Source of the DNA: Mesobacillus foraminis
GTDB taxonomy: Bacteria > Bacillota > Bacilli > Bacillales > Cytobacillaceae
Length of the DNA stretch: 64,000 nt
NCBI RefSeq assembly: GCF_004340465.1
Contig: NZ_SLVV01000007.1
Location: forward strand, 216,651-280,650
Direction of reading: 5' to 3'
A program made the position numbers and the translations under genes. Shown piece after piece: positions 50,205-58,148 of this stretch. The notes beneath the pieces were generated by a model that saw only the letters and a list, made by a program, of their open reading frames with translations, ran no database searches and was not told the origin of the DNA. Within the stretch, counting starts at the first letter, position 1. Each line of letters opens with the position of its first letter.

Positions 50205-51689
50205 GTGAATAAGTTAATCATTAATTCTTTAACTAGGGAAAAACGGTTTGCCCTCCTGAAAAACGGGAGGCTTGAACGGCTTTATATAGAACAGCCTGGC
50301 CATGAGGTCTTGGTAGGCAATGTATTCCTCGGGACAGTCGAAAAAGTGGTGCCGGGGATGAATGCTGCCTTCGTCAATTTCGGTGGGGAAAAGAATGGAT
50401 TTTTGTATCGGGATAAAATTCCTGCCTATGTTCTGGATAGGGGCAGCAAAGAGGAAAAACGGAACCGAAGCATTTCAGGGTATGTGCACCAGGGTCAAAA
50501 ATTGCTTGTTCAGATTGAAAAGGATGCTGCGGGTACCAAAGGGGCAAGGCTGACGGGGATTATTGAACTGCAGGGGAACCATTTAATTTACATGCCATCC
50601 GGCAAATATGTGGCGATTTCTAAAAAGGTGGGGGACCCCATTCTGAGGAAGAGATGGCGTGATTTTGGAAATTCCATTAAAACGGAGGAAGAAGGGCTCA
50701 TTTTTCGGACTTCCGCCATCACTGCGAGTGAAGCAGCTCTCGAGACAGAGCTTAAACTGCTTAGGCAACAATACAAAGAAATATTCCTGCAGGCTAAAAA
50801 TATGAAGAAGCCCGGTCTGGTTGTTGAAAAAGATTTATTTTATGAGGAACTGTCAGATGAAATTGAAAGGATGGAAACGGCGGAAATCGTTTTGGACGAC
50901 CAGGGCCTGAAGAAAAAGCTGGAGACTTTCTGCACAGCAAGTAAGAAAGAGGTCGAACTATATTATCATCACCAGGATGTCAGTATTTTTTCCTATTACG
51001 GAATTGAAAAAGAGGTCGATCGAGCGCTAAAGAAGGTGGTCTGGCTGGACAATGGGGCTTATCTGATTTTTGATGAAGCAGAAGCGCTCACAATAATTGA
51101 TGTAAATACTGGAAAGTTCTCGGGCAAGGGTGATTTGGCGGAAACGGTTCTGGAAACAAACAAGCTGGCAGCAGAGGAAGTATGCCGCCAAATCCGTCTG
51201 AGGGATTTGGCGGGGATGATCCTGATTGATTTCATTGACATGAAAGATTCCCGGGACAGGGAAAAGGTGCTCAGGCGAGTGGAGAAAGGGCTTGCTGAAG
51301 ATCAAAGGAGAACAAGAATTGCAGGGTTCACTGATCTGGGCATCCTGCAGCTGACCAGGAAAAAAACAAAAAACTCCATTTCCGAGGCGTTAACCGACCG
51401 ATGCCAAACCTGCGGAGGAACCGGCAAAGTGCTGAGCGCTGAAACAATGGCTTTCCGTCTGGAAAGGGAGCTGTGGGAGCATCGGCATGCTGATCACGAT
51501 GCCGTTTTAGTTTCAGCAACCCGGGCGGTAATTGACGTATTTTCAGGTGAAAACAATCATCATAGATCGAGGCTGGAGGATACAATTGGGCTTAAAATCT
51601 ATTTTACGGTACAGCAATCAGATAAACCTGAATATCAAATTCGGCAGCTTGGAACGATAAAAGAACTGTCGGAAAAAGCTTCCCAATAA
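50205..51689 (+). CDS. rng: Ribonuclease E/G family endoribonuclease
   Basis: Single-strand-specific endoribonuclease of the RNase G type, expected to act in rRNA maturation and mRNA decay. The 494-residue protein has an S1-like RNA-binding domain (about 36-125: LVGNVFLGTVEKVVPGMNAA; NFGGEKNGFLY). The catalytic domain carries metal-binding aspartates in ALTIIDVNTGKFSG and LIDFIDMKDSRDR. The Zn-link cysteines are in DRCQTCGGTGKV, and a short small domain completes it. It is RNase G length, without an RNase E scaffold. GTG start after AGCGGGGAAG. B. subtilis 168 lacks this family, relying on RNase Y and J, so this is a difference from the model. Confidence 0.95.
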   Translation: MNKLIINSLTREKRFALLKNGRLERLYIEQPGHEVLVGNVFLGTVEKVVPGMNAAFVNFGGEKNGFLYRDKIPAYVLDRGSKEEKRNRSISGYVHQGQKLLVQIEKDAAGTKGARLTGIIELQGNHLIYMPSGKYVAISKKVGDPILRKRWRDFGNSIKTEEEGLIFRTSAITASEAALETELKLLRQQYKEIFLQAKNMKKPGLVVEKDLFYEELSDEIERMETAEIVLDDQGLKKKLETFCTASKKEVELYYHHQDVSIFSYYGIEKEVDRALKKVVWLDNGAYLIFDEAEALTIIDVNTGKFSGKGDLAETVLETNKLAAEEVCRQIRLRDLAGMILIDFIDMKDSRDREKVLRRVEKGLAEDQRRTRIAGFTDLGILQLTRKKTKNSISEALTDRCQTCGGTGKVLSAETMAFRLERELWEHRHADHDAVLVSATRAVIDVFSGENNHHRSRLEDTIGLKIYFTVQQSDKPEYQIRQLGTIKELSEKASQ

Positions 51690-51704
51690 ACCAGGAAAGT
51701 ATAT

Positions 51705-51733
51705 TGACACTAATAAGATGGTATGATAATATT
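51705..51733 (+). promoter_or_regulatory. SigA promoter of the rplU operon
   Basis: Perfect TTGACA (51705-51710), 17 bases, TAATAT (51728-51733), plus TG at 51725-51726 (extended -10). One of the strongest promoters in the window. Confidence 0.88.
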
Positions 51734-51741
51734 TTTAATGT

Positions 51742-51840
51742 TATTGTTTGTAGCGCACCATGCTACAACCGCACAGAACAGGTAGTAAGCTTTGCGTTTG
51801 CAAACGCCTGTAGATGGCGAGTCTTAGTTTAAGAGGAGGT
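51742..51840 (+). promoter_or_regulatory. L21 leader (ribosomal protein autoregulatory RNA)
   Basis: The 5' leader of rplU has the expected elements of the Firmicutes L21 leader: GTAGCGCACCATGCTAC forms a first hairpin. ACAGGTAGTAAGC is followed by GCGTTTGCAAACGC, a perfect hairpin, and then CTGT. It is expected to bind L21 or a partner and regulate rplU-prp-rpmA. Identified by pattern and position, not by a covariance search. Confidence 0.75.
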
Positions 51841-51849
51841 GCACGTGGA

Positions 51850-52158
51850 ATGTACGCAATTATCGAAACAGGCGGCAAGCAGATCAAGGTAGAAGCTGGA
51901 CAAGCAATCTACATCGAAAAGCTTAACGCAGAAGCAGGCGAAACTGTTACTTTTGACAAAGTTCTTTTCGTTGGTGGCGATAACGTTAAAGTAGGAAGCC
52001 CGGTTGTTGAAGGCGCTACTGTTACTGCTAAAGTTGAAAAGCAGGGCCGTCAAAAGAAAATCATCGTTTTCAAATACAAAGCGAAAAAGAACAACCGCAA
52101 GAAGCAAGGTCACCGTCAGCCATATACAAAAGTAGTGATTGAAGCAATCAACGCTTAA
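51850..52158 (+). CDS. rplU: Ribosomal protein L21
   Basis: 50S subunit protein bL21. The 102-residue product begins [24 protein letters not shown] and has the basic C-terminal rRNA-binding stretch [21 protein letters not shown], as in all bL21 proteins. ATG at 51850 follows GAGGAGGTG; an in-frame ATG at 51814 lies in the leader RNA and is not used. First gene of rplU-prp-rpmA, behind the L21 leader. Confidence 0.98.
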   Translation: MYAIIETGGKQIKVEAGQAIYIEKLNAEAGETVTFDKVLFVGGDNVKVGSPVVEGATVTAKVEKQGRQKKIIVFKYKAKKNNRKKQGHRQPYTKVVIEAINA

Positions 52159-52171
52159 GGCTGAATAACGG

Positions 52172-52516
52172 ATGATACATGCTGCGATTTATCGTACAGA
52201 GTCCGGTACCATTCAATCATTTGCAATAAGCGGCCATGCATTTTTCGCCGATAGAGGCAAGGATATCGTCTGTGCAGGCGTATCGGCAGTGTCAATCGGG
52301 GCAATTAATGCAGTGCATGCCATAACAGGCGTCACTCCTATTATTGATCAGGGGGATGATGGCTTTCTCCTCTGTTCACTGCCGGAAGATCTTCCGGATG
52401 GAATAAATGAGAAAGTTCAGCTTCTTCTTGAGGGAATGGTCATATCATTGCAGACGATTGAAGAAGAATATGGGAAACACATAAAAATTACCTTCAAAAA
52501 GCAGGAGGTGGAATAA
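52172..52516 (+). CDS. prp: Prp, ribosomal protein L27 processing protease
   Basis: Cysteine protease (YsxB in B. subtilis) that removes the N-terminal extension of L27, an essential step in Firmicutes carrying that extension. The 114-residue product has the catalytic His22 in SGHAFF and Cys34 in DIVCAGVSAV, the defining pair. It lies between rplU and rpmA, ending on the base before the rpmA ATG, so enzyme and substrate are made together. Confidence 0.95.
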   Translation: MIHAAIYRTESGTIQSFAISGHAFFADRGKDIVCAGVSAVSIGAINAVHAITGVTPIIDQGDDGFLLCSLPEDLPDGINEKVQLLLEGMVISLQTIEEEYGKHIKITFKKQEVE

Positions 52517-52810
52517 ATGTTACTAAAATTGGATCTTCAATTGTTCGCATCCAAAAAGGGAGTAGGTTCTACAAAGAACGGACGTGATTCTCAAGCTAAA
52601 CGCCTAGGCGCTAAGCGTGCAGATGGCCAGTTCGTATCCGGTGGTTCTATCCTTTACCGTCAGCGCGGAACAAAAATCTACCCAGGTGTAAACGTGGGTA
52701 AAGGTGGAGATGACACACTTTTTGCTAAGGTTGATGGCGTTGTTAAATTCGAACGCCTTGGCCGTGACCGCAAACAAGTAAGTGTATACCCAGCTGCGCA
52801 AGAAGCTTAA
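52517..52810 (+). CDS. rpmA: Ribosomal protein L27 with cleavable N-terminus
   Basis: 50S protein bL27, whose N-terminus reaches the peptidyl-transferase centre. The 97-residue precursor starts [15 protein letters not shown]. The Firmicutes-type extension up to FA is removed by Prp to expose SKKG. The mature part has [15 protein letters not shown] and [11 protein letters not shown], diagnostic of L27. Its ATG abuts the prp stop with GCAGGAGG upstream. A strong terminator follows. Confidence 0.98.
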   Translation: MLLKLDLQLFASKKGVGSTKNGRDSQAKRLGAKRADGQFVSGGSILYRQRGTKIYPGVNVGKGGDDTLFAKVDGVVKFERLGRDRKQVSVYPAAQEA

Positions 52811-52819
52811 GTTTAAGCA

Positions 52820-52856
52820 AAGAAACCCTGACCAGAGCGGTTAGGGTTTCTTTTTT
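52820..52856 (+). terminator. Terminator after rpmA
   Basis: AGAAACCCTGACC pairs with GGTTAGGGTTTCT (one wobble) around a five-base loop, then six T. Confidence 0.92.
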
Positions 52857-52919
52857 ACTCATCAGGATTTCCAGACACTTCAAATTAAACCTAATTTTTC
52901 TCTACTTAGCAATCTTTTT

Positions 52920-52928
52920 TGTTATACT
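52920..52928 (+). promoter_or_regulatory. Extended -10 promoter candidate of spo0B
   Basis: TGTTATACT, extended -10, 36 bases before the spo0B ATG. No strong -35. Lies between the rpmA terminator and spo0B, so it is the likely start for spo0B-obg. Confidence 0.5.
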
Positions 52929-52964
52929 AACAAAAAGCAGTTTTATAGGATTAGGAGTTATTAT

Positions 52965-53516
52965 ATGAGAAAAGAGTGGGACACTATCGAGGTTTTGCGC
53001 CATGCGCGTCATGATTGGCTGAATAAGTTACAATTAATCAAGGGCAATCTTTCCTTGAACAAAGTGGACAGGGTAAAAGATATCATTGAAGAAATTATCA
53101 TTGAAGCCAGGCAGGAAACAAAACTTACGAATCTTAACCTCCCTCAATTTGCCTCTTCGTTGTTAACCTGCAATTGGGAAAATCATTTCTTCCAACTTGA
53201 ATATGAGGTGGCCGATTGTCCCTACATCCATCGCATGGATGATGTGCAGTTAGCCAAATGGACGAACCAGCTGTTTGAAGTTTTTGATGCGTCCATTGAA
53301 AAATTCCAGGAGAATCATCTGTCCGTGACCATTCATCCCCATGAAGAGGGAACCCGTTTCTTTTTTGATTTTAGCGGAATAATAACAGATACGTCATCCC
53401 TTAAACGCTTTTTAGAACAACCAGTCAGCTCTTCGATGGAAGTCCATCTAACAGGGATGACTGAAGATGAGCTTTCGATTGAAGTTTTTACAAAAGCCCC
53501 AATGGGGGAAAGATAA
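52965..53516 (+). CDS. spo0B: Spo0B sporulation phosphotransferase
   Basis: Phosphorelay protein that passes phosphate from Spo0F to Spo0A, controlling entry into sporulation. The 183-residue protein has the dimerising helical hairpin at its N-terminus with LRHARHDWLNKLQLIKGNLSL-type sequence; the phospho-accepting histidine is probably His16 in RHDW. The C-terminal half is a degenerate kinase-like domain that does not bind ATP. ATTAGGAG precedes the ATG. The order rpmA-spo0B-obg is typical of Bacillus, and obg follows 56 bases later. Confidence 0.94.
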   Translation: MRKEWDTIEVLRHARHDWLNKLQLIKGNLSLNKVDRVKDIIEEIIIEARQETKLTNLNLPQFASSLLTCNWENHFFQLEYEVADCPYIHRMDDVQLAKWTNQLFEVFDASIEKFQENHLSVTIHPHEEGTRFFFDFSGIITDTSSLKRFLEQPVSSSMEVHLTGMTEDELSIEVFTKAPMGER

Positions 53517-53572
53517 TAAAGTAGTGCATGCAAAGGCACATATTAACAATAAAGACAGGTGGTAATAAATAC

Positions 53573-54865
53573 ATGTTTGTCGATCAGGTAAAAATATATG
53601 TTAAGGGCGGAGATGGAGGCAATGGAATGGTTGCTTTCCGCCGTGAAAAGTATGTCCCGAACGGGGGACCCGCTGGTGGAGATGGCGGAAGGGGAGCCAA
53701 TGTTGTTTTCCAGGTCGAGGAAGGTCTCCGCACACTAATGGATTTCCGCTACCAGCGTCATTTTAAAGCTCCGCGCGGTGAACACGGAATGTCAAAGAAT
53801 CAACACGGGAAAAATGCAAAGGACATGATTGTAAAGGTTCCTCCTGGAACTGTCGTAACAGACGCAGCTACAAGCGAAGTAATTGCGGACCTGACCGAAC
53901 ATGGCCAGCAGGCGATAATTGCAAGAGGAGGCCGTGGCGGCCGAGGCAACAGCCGCTTTGCCACACCTGCAAATCCGGCTCCGGAGCTCTCCGAAAACGG
54001 GGAACCAGGCCAGGAACGGGATGTTGTTCTTGAGCTAAAGCTGCTTGCAGATGTGGGTCTTGTTGGTTTCCCTAGTGTTGGAAAGTCAACGCTGCTTTCA
54101 GTGGTTTCAGCAGCGAGGCCGAAAATTGCGGAGTACCATTTTACTACCATTGTTCCTAACCTGGGCATGGTTGAAACCGAAGACGGACGAAGCTTTGTCA
54201 TGGCCGATCTGCCTGGTTTGATTGAAGGGGCTCATTCAGGAGTTGGCCTTGGCCATCAATTCCTTAGACATATTGAAAGAACAAGAGTTATCGTCCATGT
54301 GCTTGATATGGCTGCAGTAGAGGGCCGTGATCCATATGAGGATTACCTGACGATCAATAAGGAACTTAAGGAATATAATCTAAGGTTATCGGAAAGGCCC
54401 CAAATAATCGTGGCCAATAAGATGGACATGCCGGATGCTGAGGAAAATCTTGCCGCTTTTAAAGAGAGATTGACGGATGATTATCCTGTGTTTCCAATTT
54501 CGGCATTCACACGCGAAGGACTCCGTGACCTGCTGTTTGCCACCGCAGACCTGCTGGAGAATACAGCGGAATTTCCGTTGTTTGAAGAAGTTGAAGAGGA
54601 TTTGGGAGTTAACAGGGTAGTCTACCGCCATGAAGAAGATCAGGATAAGTTTACGATTACCAGAGATCCTGATGGTACCTTTGTCATCTCGGGAGAAACA
54701 ATTGAGAAGCTCTTCAAAATGACGAATTTCGCCAGTGAAGAATCAACAAGGAAATTTGCCCGGCAAATGCGGGGCATGGGCATAGATGATGCTCTCAGGG
54801 AAAGAGGGGCCAAGGACGGAGATACAGTCCGCATCCTTAAATACGAATTTGAATTCGTTGAATAA
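53573..54865 (+). CDS. obg: GTPase Obg/CgtA
   Basis: Essential ribosome-associated GTPase that also links to stress and sporulation signalling. The 430-residue protein has the glycine-rich Obg fold (about 1-158, [34 protein letters not shown]). The G domain follows: G1 [10 protein letters not shown] near 165-174, switch [11 protein letters not shown]3 [10 protein letters not shown]4 NKMDM. A C-terminal OCT domain (about 350-430) with [21 protein letters not shown] ends the protein. ATG 53573 follows AGGTGG; upstream in-frame codons lack a ribosome site. Confidence 0.97.
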   Translation: MFVDQVKIYVKGGDGGNGMVAFRREKYVPNGGPAGGDGGRGANVVFQVEEGLRTLMDFRYQRHFKAPRGEHGMSKNQHGKNAKDMIVKVPPGTVVTDAATSEVIADLTEHGQQAIIARGGRGGRGNSRFATPANPAPELSENGEPGQERDVVLELKLLADVGLVGFPSVGKSTLLSVVSAARPKIAEYHFTTIVPNLGMVETEDGRSFVMADLPGLIEGAHSGVGLGHQFLRHIERTRVIVHVLDMAAVEGRDPYEDYLTINKELKEYNLRLSERPQIIVANKMDMPDAEENLAAFKERLTDDYPVFPISAFTREGLRDLLFATADLLENTAEFPLFEEVEEDLGVNRVVYRHEEDQDKFTITRDPDGTFVISGETIEKLFKMTNFASEESTRKFARQMRGMGIDDALRERGAKDGDTVRILKYEFEFVE

Positions 54866-54880
54866 CTACGGGGTGGAGAA

Positions 54881-55336
54881 ATGAAGCAGAACCATTTCGA
54901 TAAGAAATTCTTTCTCGTTAGAGAAGATGTGCTTCCGGAGGCTATGAAAAAAACGCTTGAAGCCAAGGAAATGATTGAGCGCGGAAAAGCCGAATCGGTT
55001 TGGGATGCGGTACAGCGAGTTGATTTAAGCAGGAGTGCTTTTTATAAATATCGCGATACCGTCTTCCCTTTCCATACAGTTGTGAACGAACGGATCATTA
55101 CTTTGTTTTTTCACCTGGAAGATCGTTCAGGCACGTTGTCAGAACTCCTGAGGATCGTGGCAATGGCTGGCTGCAATGTGCTGACGATTCATCAGACGAT
55201 CCCGCTGCAAGGAAAGGCGAATGTGACTTTAAGCTTGAATGTCTCTGATATGGGCGTAGCAATGGATGAACTGCTTGCCATGCTCAGACGCCTCGAATTT
55301 GTGGATAAAGTAGAGGTTCTGGGAACAGGGGCTTAA
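54881..55336 (+). CDS. pheB: ACT domain protein PheB
   Basis: UPF0735-family protein of unknown exact function encoded beside prephenate dehydratase; often annotated as a chorismate mutase-like regulator without proof. The 151-residue product has an N-terminal helical segment ([25 protein letters not shown]) and a C-terminal ACT domain (about 70-148). The ACT turn is [19 protein letters not shown], which suggests binding of an amino acid such as phenylalanine. GGGGTGGAG precedes the ATG, 15 bases after obg, so it is in the spo0B-obg transcript. Confidence 0.93.
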   Translation: MKQNHFDKKFFLVREDVLPEAMKKTLEAKEMIERGKAESVWDAVQRVDLSRSAFYKYRDTVFPFHTVVNERIITLFFHLEDRSGTLSELLRIVAMAGCNVLTIHQTIPLQGKANVTLSLNVSDMGVAMDELLAMLRRLEFVDKVEVLGTGA

Positions 55337-55422
55337 AACTCTTTAGATATAATGGACGGCAATAACCGTAATGGATAAGAAAAATAGAAGCCGTCGCTGT
55401 GTACATATTGGAGGGAGAAATA

Positions 55423-56271
55423 GTGAAGATAGCTTTTTTGGGGCCTGTAGCTACGTTTACGGATCTGGCTGTCAGGCAATTGTTTCCAAAAGAGGATGCA
55501 ATACCTTTTGTTACGATTCCTGAATGCATTGATGCGGCAGCGGCAGGGGATGTCGATTTCGCTGTAGTGCCAGTAGAAAATGCTCTTGAAGGCTCAGTCA
55601 ACATTACATTGGATTACCTCATCCATGAAGTGCCATTATTTATTGTCGGAGAGGCTACTACTCCAATTAAACAGCATTTGATGGTCCACCCGGATAATAA
55701 GGATAAATGGGAGCGAACAGAAGTAATTTTTAGTCATTCTCACGCGCTTGCGCAATGTCATAAGTTCCTTCACCGGGAATTGAAGGGAGTGGCAAGTGAA
55801 CGGATGACTTCAACGGCTGCTGCGGCGAAGTATGTAATGGAGCACCCGGATATCCATGCTGCTGCAATCGCGAATGGGCTTGCCGCGGTAGAATATGGCC
55901 TGGAGATTGTGAAAGAAAACATTCATGATTACAGCCATAATCACACCAGATTCATCATTTTATCCAAAATGGAAAAAGGGGCTGCGGGAACTTCACTGGG
56001 CAGTCATGGGGAAAAGACTACACTTGTGGTAACATTGCCTTCTGACCGGACAGGGGCACTGCATCAGGTGCTTTCTGCTTTTTCATGGAGGAATCTCAAC
56101 TTGTCGAAGATAGAATCAAGACCTACAAAGACAGGACTTGGGAATTACTTTTTTATTATCGATATCGAAAGAGGAATGGATGAAGTCCTGATCCCGGGGG
56201 CCATTGCTGAGCTCGAAGCATTAGGCTGCTCCGTAAAGGTACTCGGAAGCTACCCTTCCTATAAGGTATAA
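55423..56271 (+). CDS. pheA: Prephenate dehydratase
   Basis: Converts prephenate to phenylpyruvate in phenylalanine synthesis. The 282-residue monofunctional enzyme has the two-lobe catalytic domain (about 1-185) with VPVENALEGSVNITLDYL and the active-site motif HNHTRFIIL (Thr-Arg-Phe near 170-178). A C-terminal ACT domain (about 200-278) carries the GALHQVLSAFSWRNLNLSKIESRP regulatory motif for phenylalanine feedback. GTG at 55423 follows TTGGAGGGAG and gives KIAFLGPVATFT. An inverted repeat GACGGC/GCCGTC (55355-55395) lies in the 86 bases between pheB and pheA. Confidence 0.96.
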   Translation: MKIAFLGPVATFTDLAVRQLFPKEDAIPFVTIPECIDAAAAGDVDFAVVPVENALEGSVNITLDYLIHEVPLFIVGEATTPIKQHLMVHPDNKDKWERTEVIFSHSHALAQCHKFLHRELKGVASERMTSTAAAAKYVMEHPDIHAAAIANGLAAVEYGLEIVKENIHDYSHNHTRFIILSKMEKGAAGTSLGSHGEKTTLVVTLPSDRTGALHQVLSAFSWRNLNLSKIESRPTKTGLGNYFFIIDIERGMDEVLIPGAIAELEALGCSVKVLGSYPSYKV

Positions 56272-56283
56272 ATGCAGGCAAGT

Positions 56284-56317
56284 AAAAAAGAGGCTGACAG
56301 GTGTCAGCCTCTTTTTT
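56284..56317. terminator. Bidirectional terminator, pheA / niaR
   Basis: AAAAAAGAGGCTGAC (56284-56298) pairs perfectly with GTCAGCCTCTTTTTT (56303-56317), AGGT loop. A and T runs on the two sides let it serve both convergent genes; the niaR stop overlaps its edge. Confidence 0.93.
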
Positions 56318-56855
56318 AGGCCAGATCAACAAGGAAATCCGCGTCTCTCATTGCGGCTTCGGCCTCATCCAGTATTGTTTCGGATTGTGCGGCAATGGTA
56401 TGTAAGTGGATTCCGTCTGTCAGCTCAGAAAGATACCCTGCTTTTGTCGATTTGATTTTTTCCATGAACTGTTTTACTTCTTTTCGGTTAGCAACCATGA
56501 TAGAAGCTGTTAAATCCCCGTACACAGGGTGTTCAATACGGACATTCTTTACCGTTACACCGTGGTCGACGAGTAAGTTTAATTCTTCCTCTGTCTTTTC
56601 GGGAGAATGGCAGCAGGCTATTGTCCGTTCAGCAAGAACATTCTGGGTCGTGGAAGGCATATAAAGGTAGCCTTGGCTGGTCGCAAGTATTGGTTCGTTC
56701 CTTGCCTTAAGCAAGGTGATATCTCCTACGATCACCTGGCGGCTGACATTGGTTTTGGCTGCGAGTTCACTCCCTGTGACCGGTGACCTTGTGTTTTGCA
56801 GTATATCCAGAATAAGGGATCGCCGTTCTTCTCCTAGTACTTTTTGTTCTCTCAT
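56316..56855 (-). CDS. niaR: NiaR (YrxA), niacin-responsive repressor of NAD genes
   Basis: Transcriptional repressor that, with nicotinic acid as co-repressor, shuts off NAD synthesis genes. The 179-residue protein has an N-terminal HTH_11 winged helix (about 10-65, RRSLILDILQNTRSPVTGSELA; NVSRQVIVGDITLLKA). The C-terminal 3H domain (about 80-175) is named for three conserved histidines; candidate ligands lie at LLVDHG, EHPVYGD and DGIHLHT. GGAAATAGGAGG precedes its start. It is downstream of nifS on the minus strand and opposite the nad operon it should regulate. Confidence 0.94.
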   Translation of the reverse strand: MREQKVLGEERRSLILDILQNTRSPVTGSELAAKTNVSRQVIVGDITLLKARNEPILATSQGYLYMPSTTQNVLAERTIACCHSPEKTEEELNLLVDHGVTVKNVRIEHPVYGDLTASIMVANRKEVKQFMEKIKSTKAGYLSELTDGIHLHTIAAQSETILDEAEAAMRDADFLVDLA

Positions 56856-56911
56856 GGCTTCCTCCTATTTCCAATCATTGCTTATTATTCTACCATAATA
56901 CCTCAGCGAAG

Positions 56912-58051
56912 TTAATTATATCTGTTTTTAACCGCCGTTTTAGCAAGAAAGGCGGAAAGCCCCGAAACATCCTCTTTTTGTGTCTGTCTCCCAAAAGAAA
57001 TCCTGAAAAACTCTTTTGCCTGTTTACCTTCAATACCCATGGCAGCCATCGTCTTTGATGGTGCAAGAAGCCCTGTATGGCAAGCCGAACCGGTTGAAAT
57101 GGCATAGCCCTGTCGATTGCATTCAAGCATTACCCATTGGCCTTCGAGTCCATGAATCCTCATTCCGATAATCCCGGAGAGCTGCTGCTTCTCGTCTGTT
57201 CCATAGATGGTTACCTGATTTTTTAGAGGAGACAAGCCCTTCATAAAAAGTTTCCTTAAAACCAAATGTTGTTCCATCGCTTCGCAAAGCACTGTCTCTG
57301 CTTTTTGAGCCGCGGCGGTCAGCGCAAGGATGGCCGGCACATTAACCGTTCCAGGCCGGAACCCGCTTTCATGACTGGTGCCGGGAATGAAGGGCTTCCA
57401 GCCAATGCGCGGATTAACGTAAGCTGCCCCCGTACCTTTTGGCCCATATATTTTATGCCCTGAAAGGGACAGGGCATCGACCATGGATGCTGCTTCTTTT
57501 ATCCTAGTCTTTCCAAAGGTCTGGACACAATCACTATGGAAAAGTATTTCTCTATCCCTGCAGATAGAGCCGATTTCGTTAAGAGGCTGCAATGTACCAA
57601 TTTCCGGATTTCCGTGCTGAATAGAAACAAGGACAGTATCCTCTCTGAGAGCCTCCTCCAAAAGCCTGGTCTCAATTAGGCCGTTTGAGTTCAGTGGAAG
57701 GTAGGTTACCTCATAACCGTCCTCTTCAAGCTTCTTCATTACATTTGTAATGGAGGAATGCTCCGCCATTCCTGTAACTATATGCCTGCCGGATTTCCTC
57801 TTGGCCGATAATAGTGCATGGATTGCCAAGAAGTTGCTTTCAGATCCCCCAGAGGTAAAAAATACTCCTGTAGGCTCTACATCAAGAATACTTGCCATTG
57901 TCCGGCGGCACGTTTTCAGGAGCTCGGCGGAAGAGCTTCCAATATCATGCAGGCTCTGGCTGTTTCCGTAGTAATCAGTGGCCGCTTTAACATAAAGCTC
58001 AGCCGCTTCCTGATCAAGGGGACATGTAGCAGCATAATCAAAATATTTCAT
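56912..58051 (-). CDS. nifS: NAD-pathway cysteine desulfurase NifS
   Basis: PLP-dependent cysteine desulfurase whose B. subtilis homologue matures the [4Fe-4S] cluster of quinolinate synthase NadA. The 379-residue product opens YFDYAATCPL. It has the cofactor motif FFTSGGSESNFLAIHAL, VSIQHGNPEIGTLQPL, the PLP lysine in ALSLSGHKIYGPKG, and the sulfur-accepting Cys in STGSACHTGLLAPS. AGGAGCG precedes its ATG. It is divergent from nadB across 97 bases that contain the NiaR operator, and it heads the nifS-niaR transcript. Confidence 0.95.
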   Translation of the reverse strand: MKYFDYAATCPLDQEAAELYVKAATDYYGNSQSLHDIGSSSAELLKTCRRTMASILDVEPTGVFFTSGGSESNFLAIHALLSAKRKSGRHIVTGMAEHSSITNVMKKLEEDGYEVTYLPLNSNGLIETRLLEEALREDTVLVSIQHGNPEIGTLQPLNEIGSICRDREILFHSDCVQTFGKTRIKEAASMVDALSLSGHKIYGPKGTGAAYVNPRIGWKPFIPGTSHESGFRPGTVNVPAILALTAAAQKAETVLCEAMEQHLVLRKLFMKGLSPLKNQVTIYGTDEKQQLSGIIGMRIHGLEGQWVMLECNRQGYAISTGSACHTGLLAPSKTMAAMGIEGKQAKEFFRISFGRQTQKEDVSGLSAFLAKTAVKNRYN

Positions 58052-58079
58052 CCAATCGCTCCTAATATAGAAAAATATC

Positions 58080-58107
58080 TTGTCATTAGTTTAATTCTAT
58101 GTAAATA
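58080..58107 (+). promoter_or_regulatory. Promoter of nadB-nadC-nadA
   Basis: TTGTCA (58080-58085) with TAAATA (58102-58107) at 16 bases, or AAATAT at 17. The operator starts on the -10, so a bound repressor would block polymerase. Confidence 0.5.
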
Positions 58108-58117
58108 TAGGTGTCAA
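58088..58117 (-). promoter_or_regulatory. Promoter of nifS-niaR
   Basis: On the minus strand, perfect TTGACA (58117-58112) and TAAACT (58093-58088), 18 bases apart. The -35 lies inside the NiaR operator. Confidence 0.65.
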
Positions 58118-58127
58118 GACACCTGTA
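58106..58127. promoter_or_regulatory. NiaR operator between nifS and nadB
   Basis: A palindrome, AGGTGTC-AA-GACACCT (58109-58124), with two further paired bases beyond one mismatch on each side. The core matches the known NiaR-type site (GGTGTCttGACAC) and sits over the -35 of nifS and the -10 of nadB, allowing joint repression. Confidence 0.85.
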
Positions 58128-58148
58128 AAATCAGGAGGCCATAAAACT

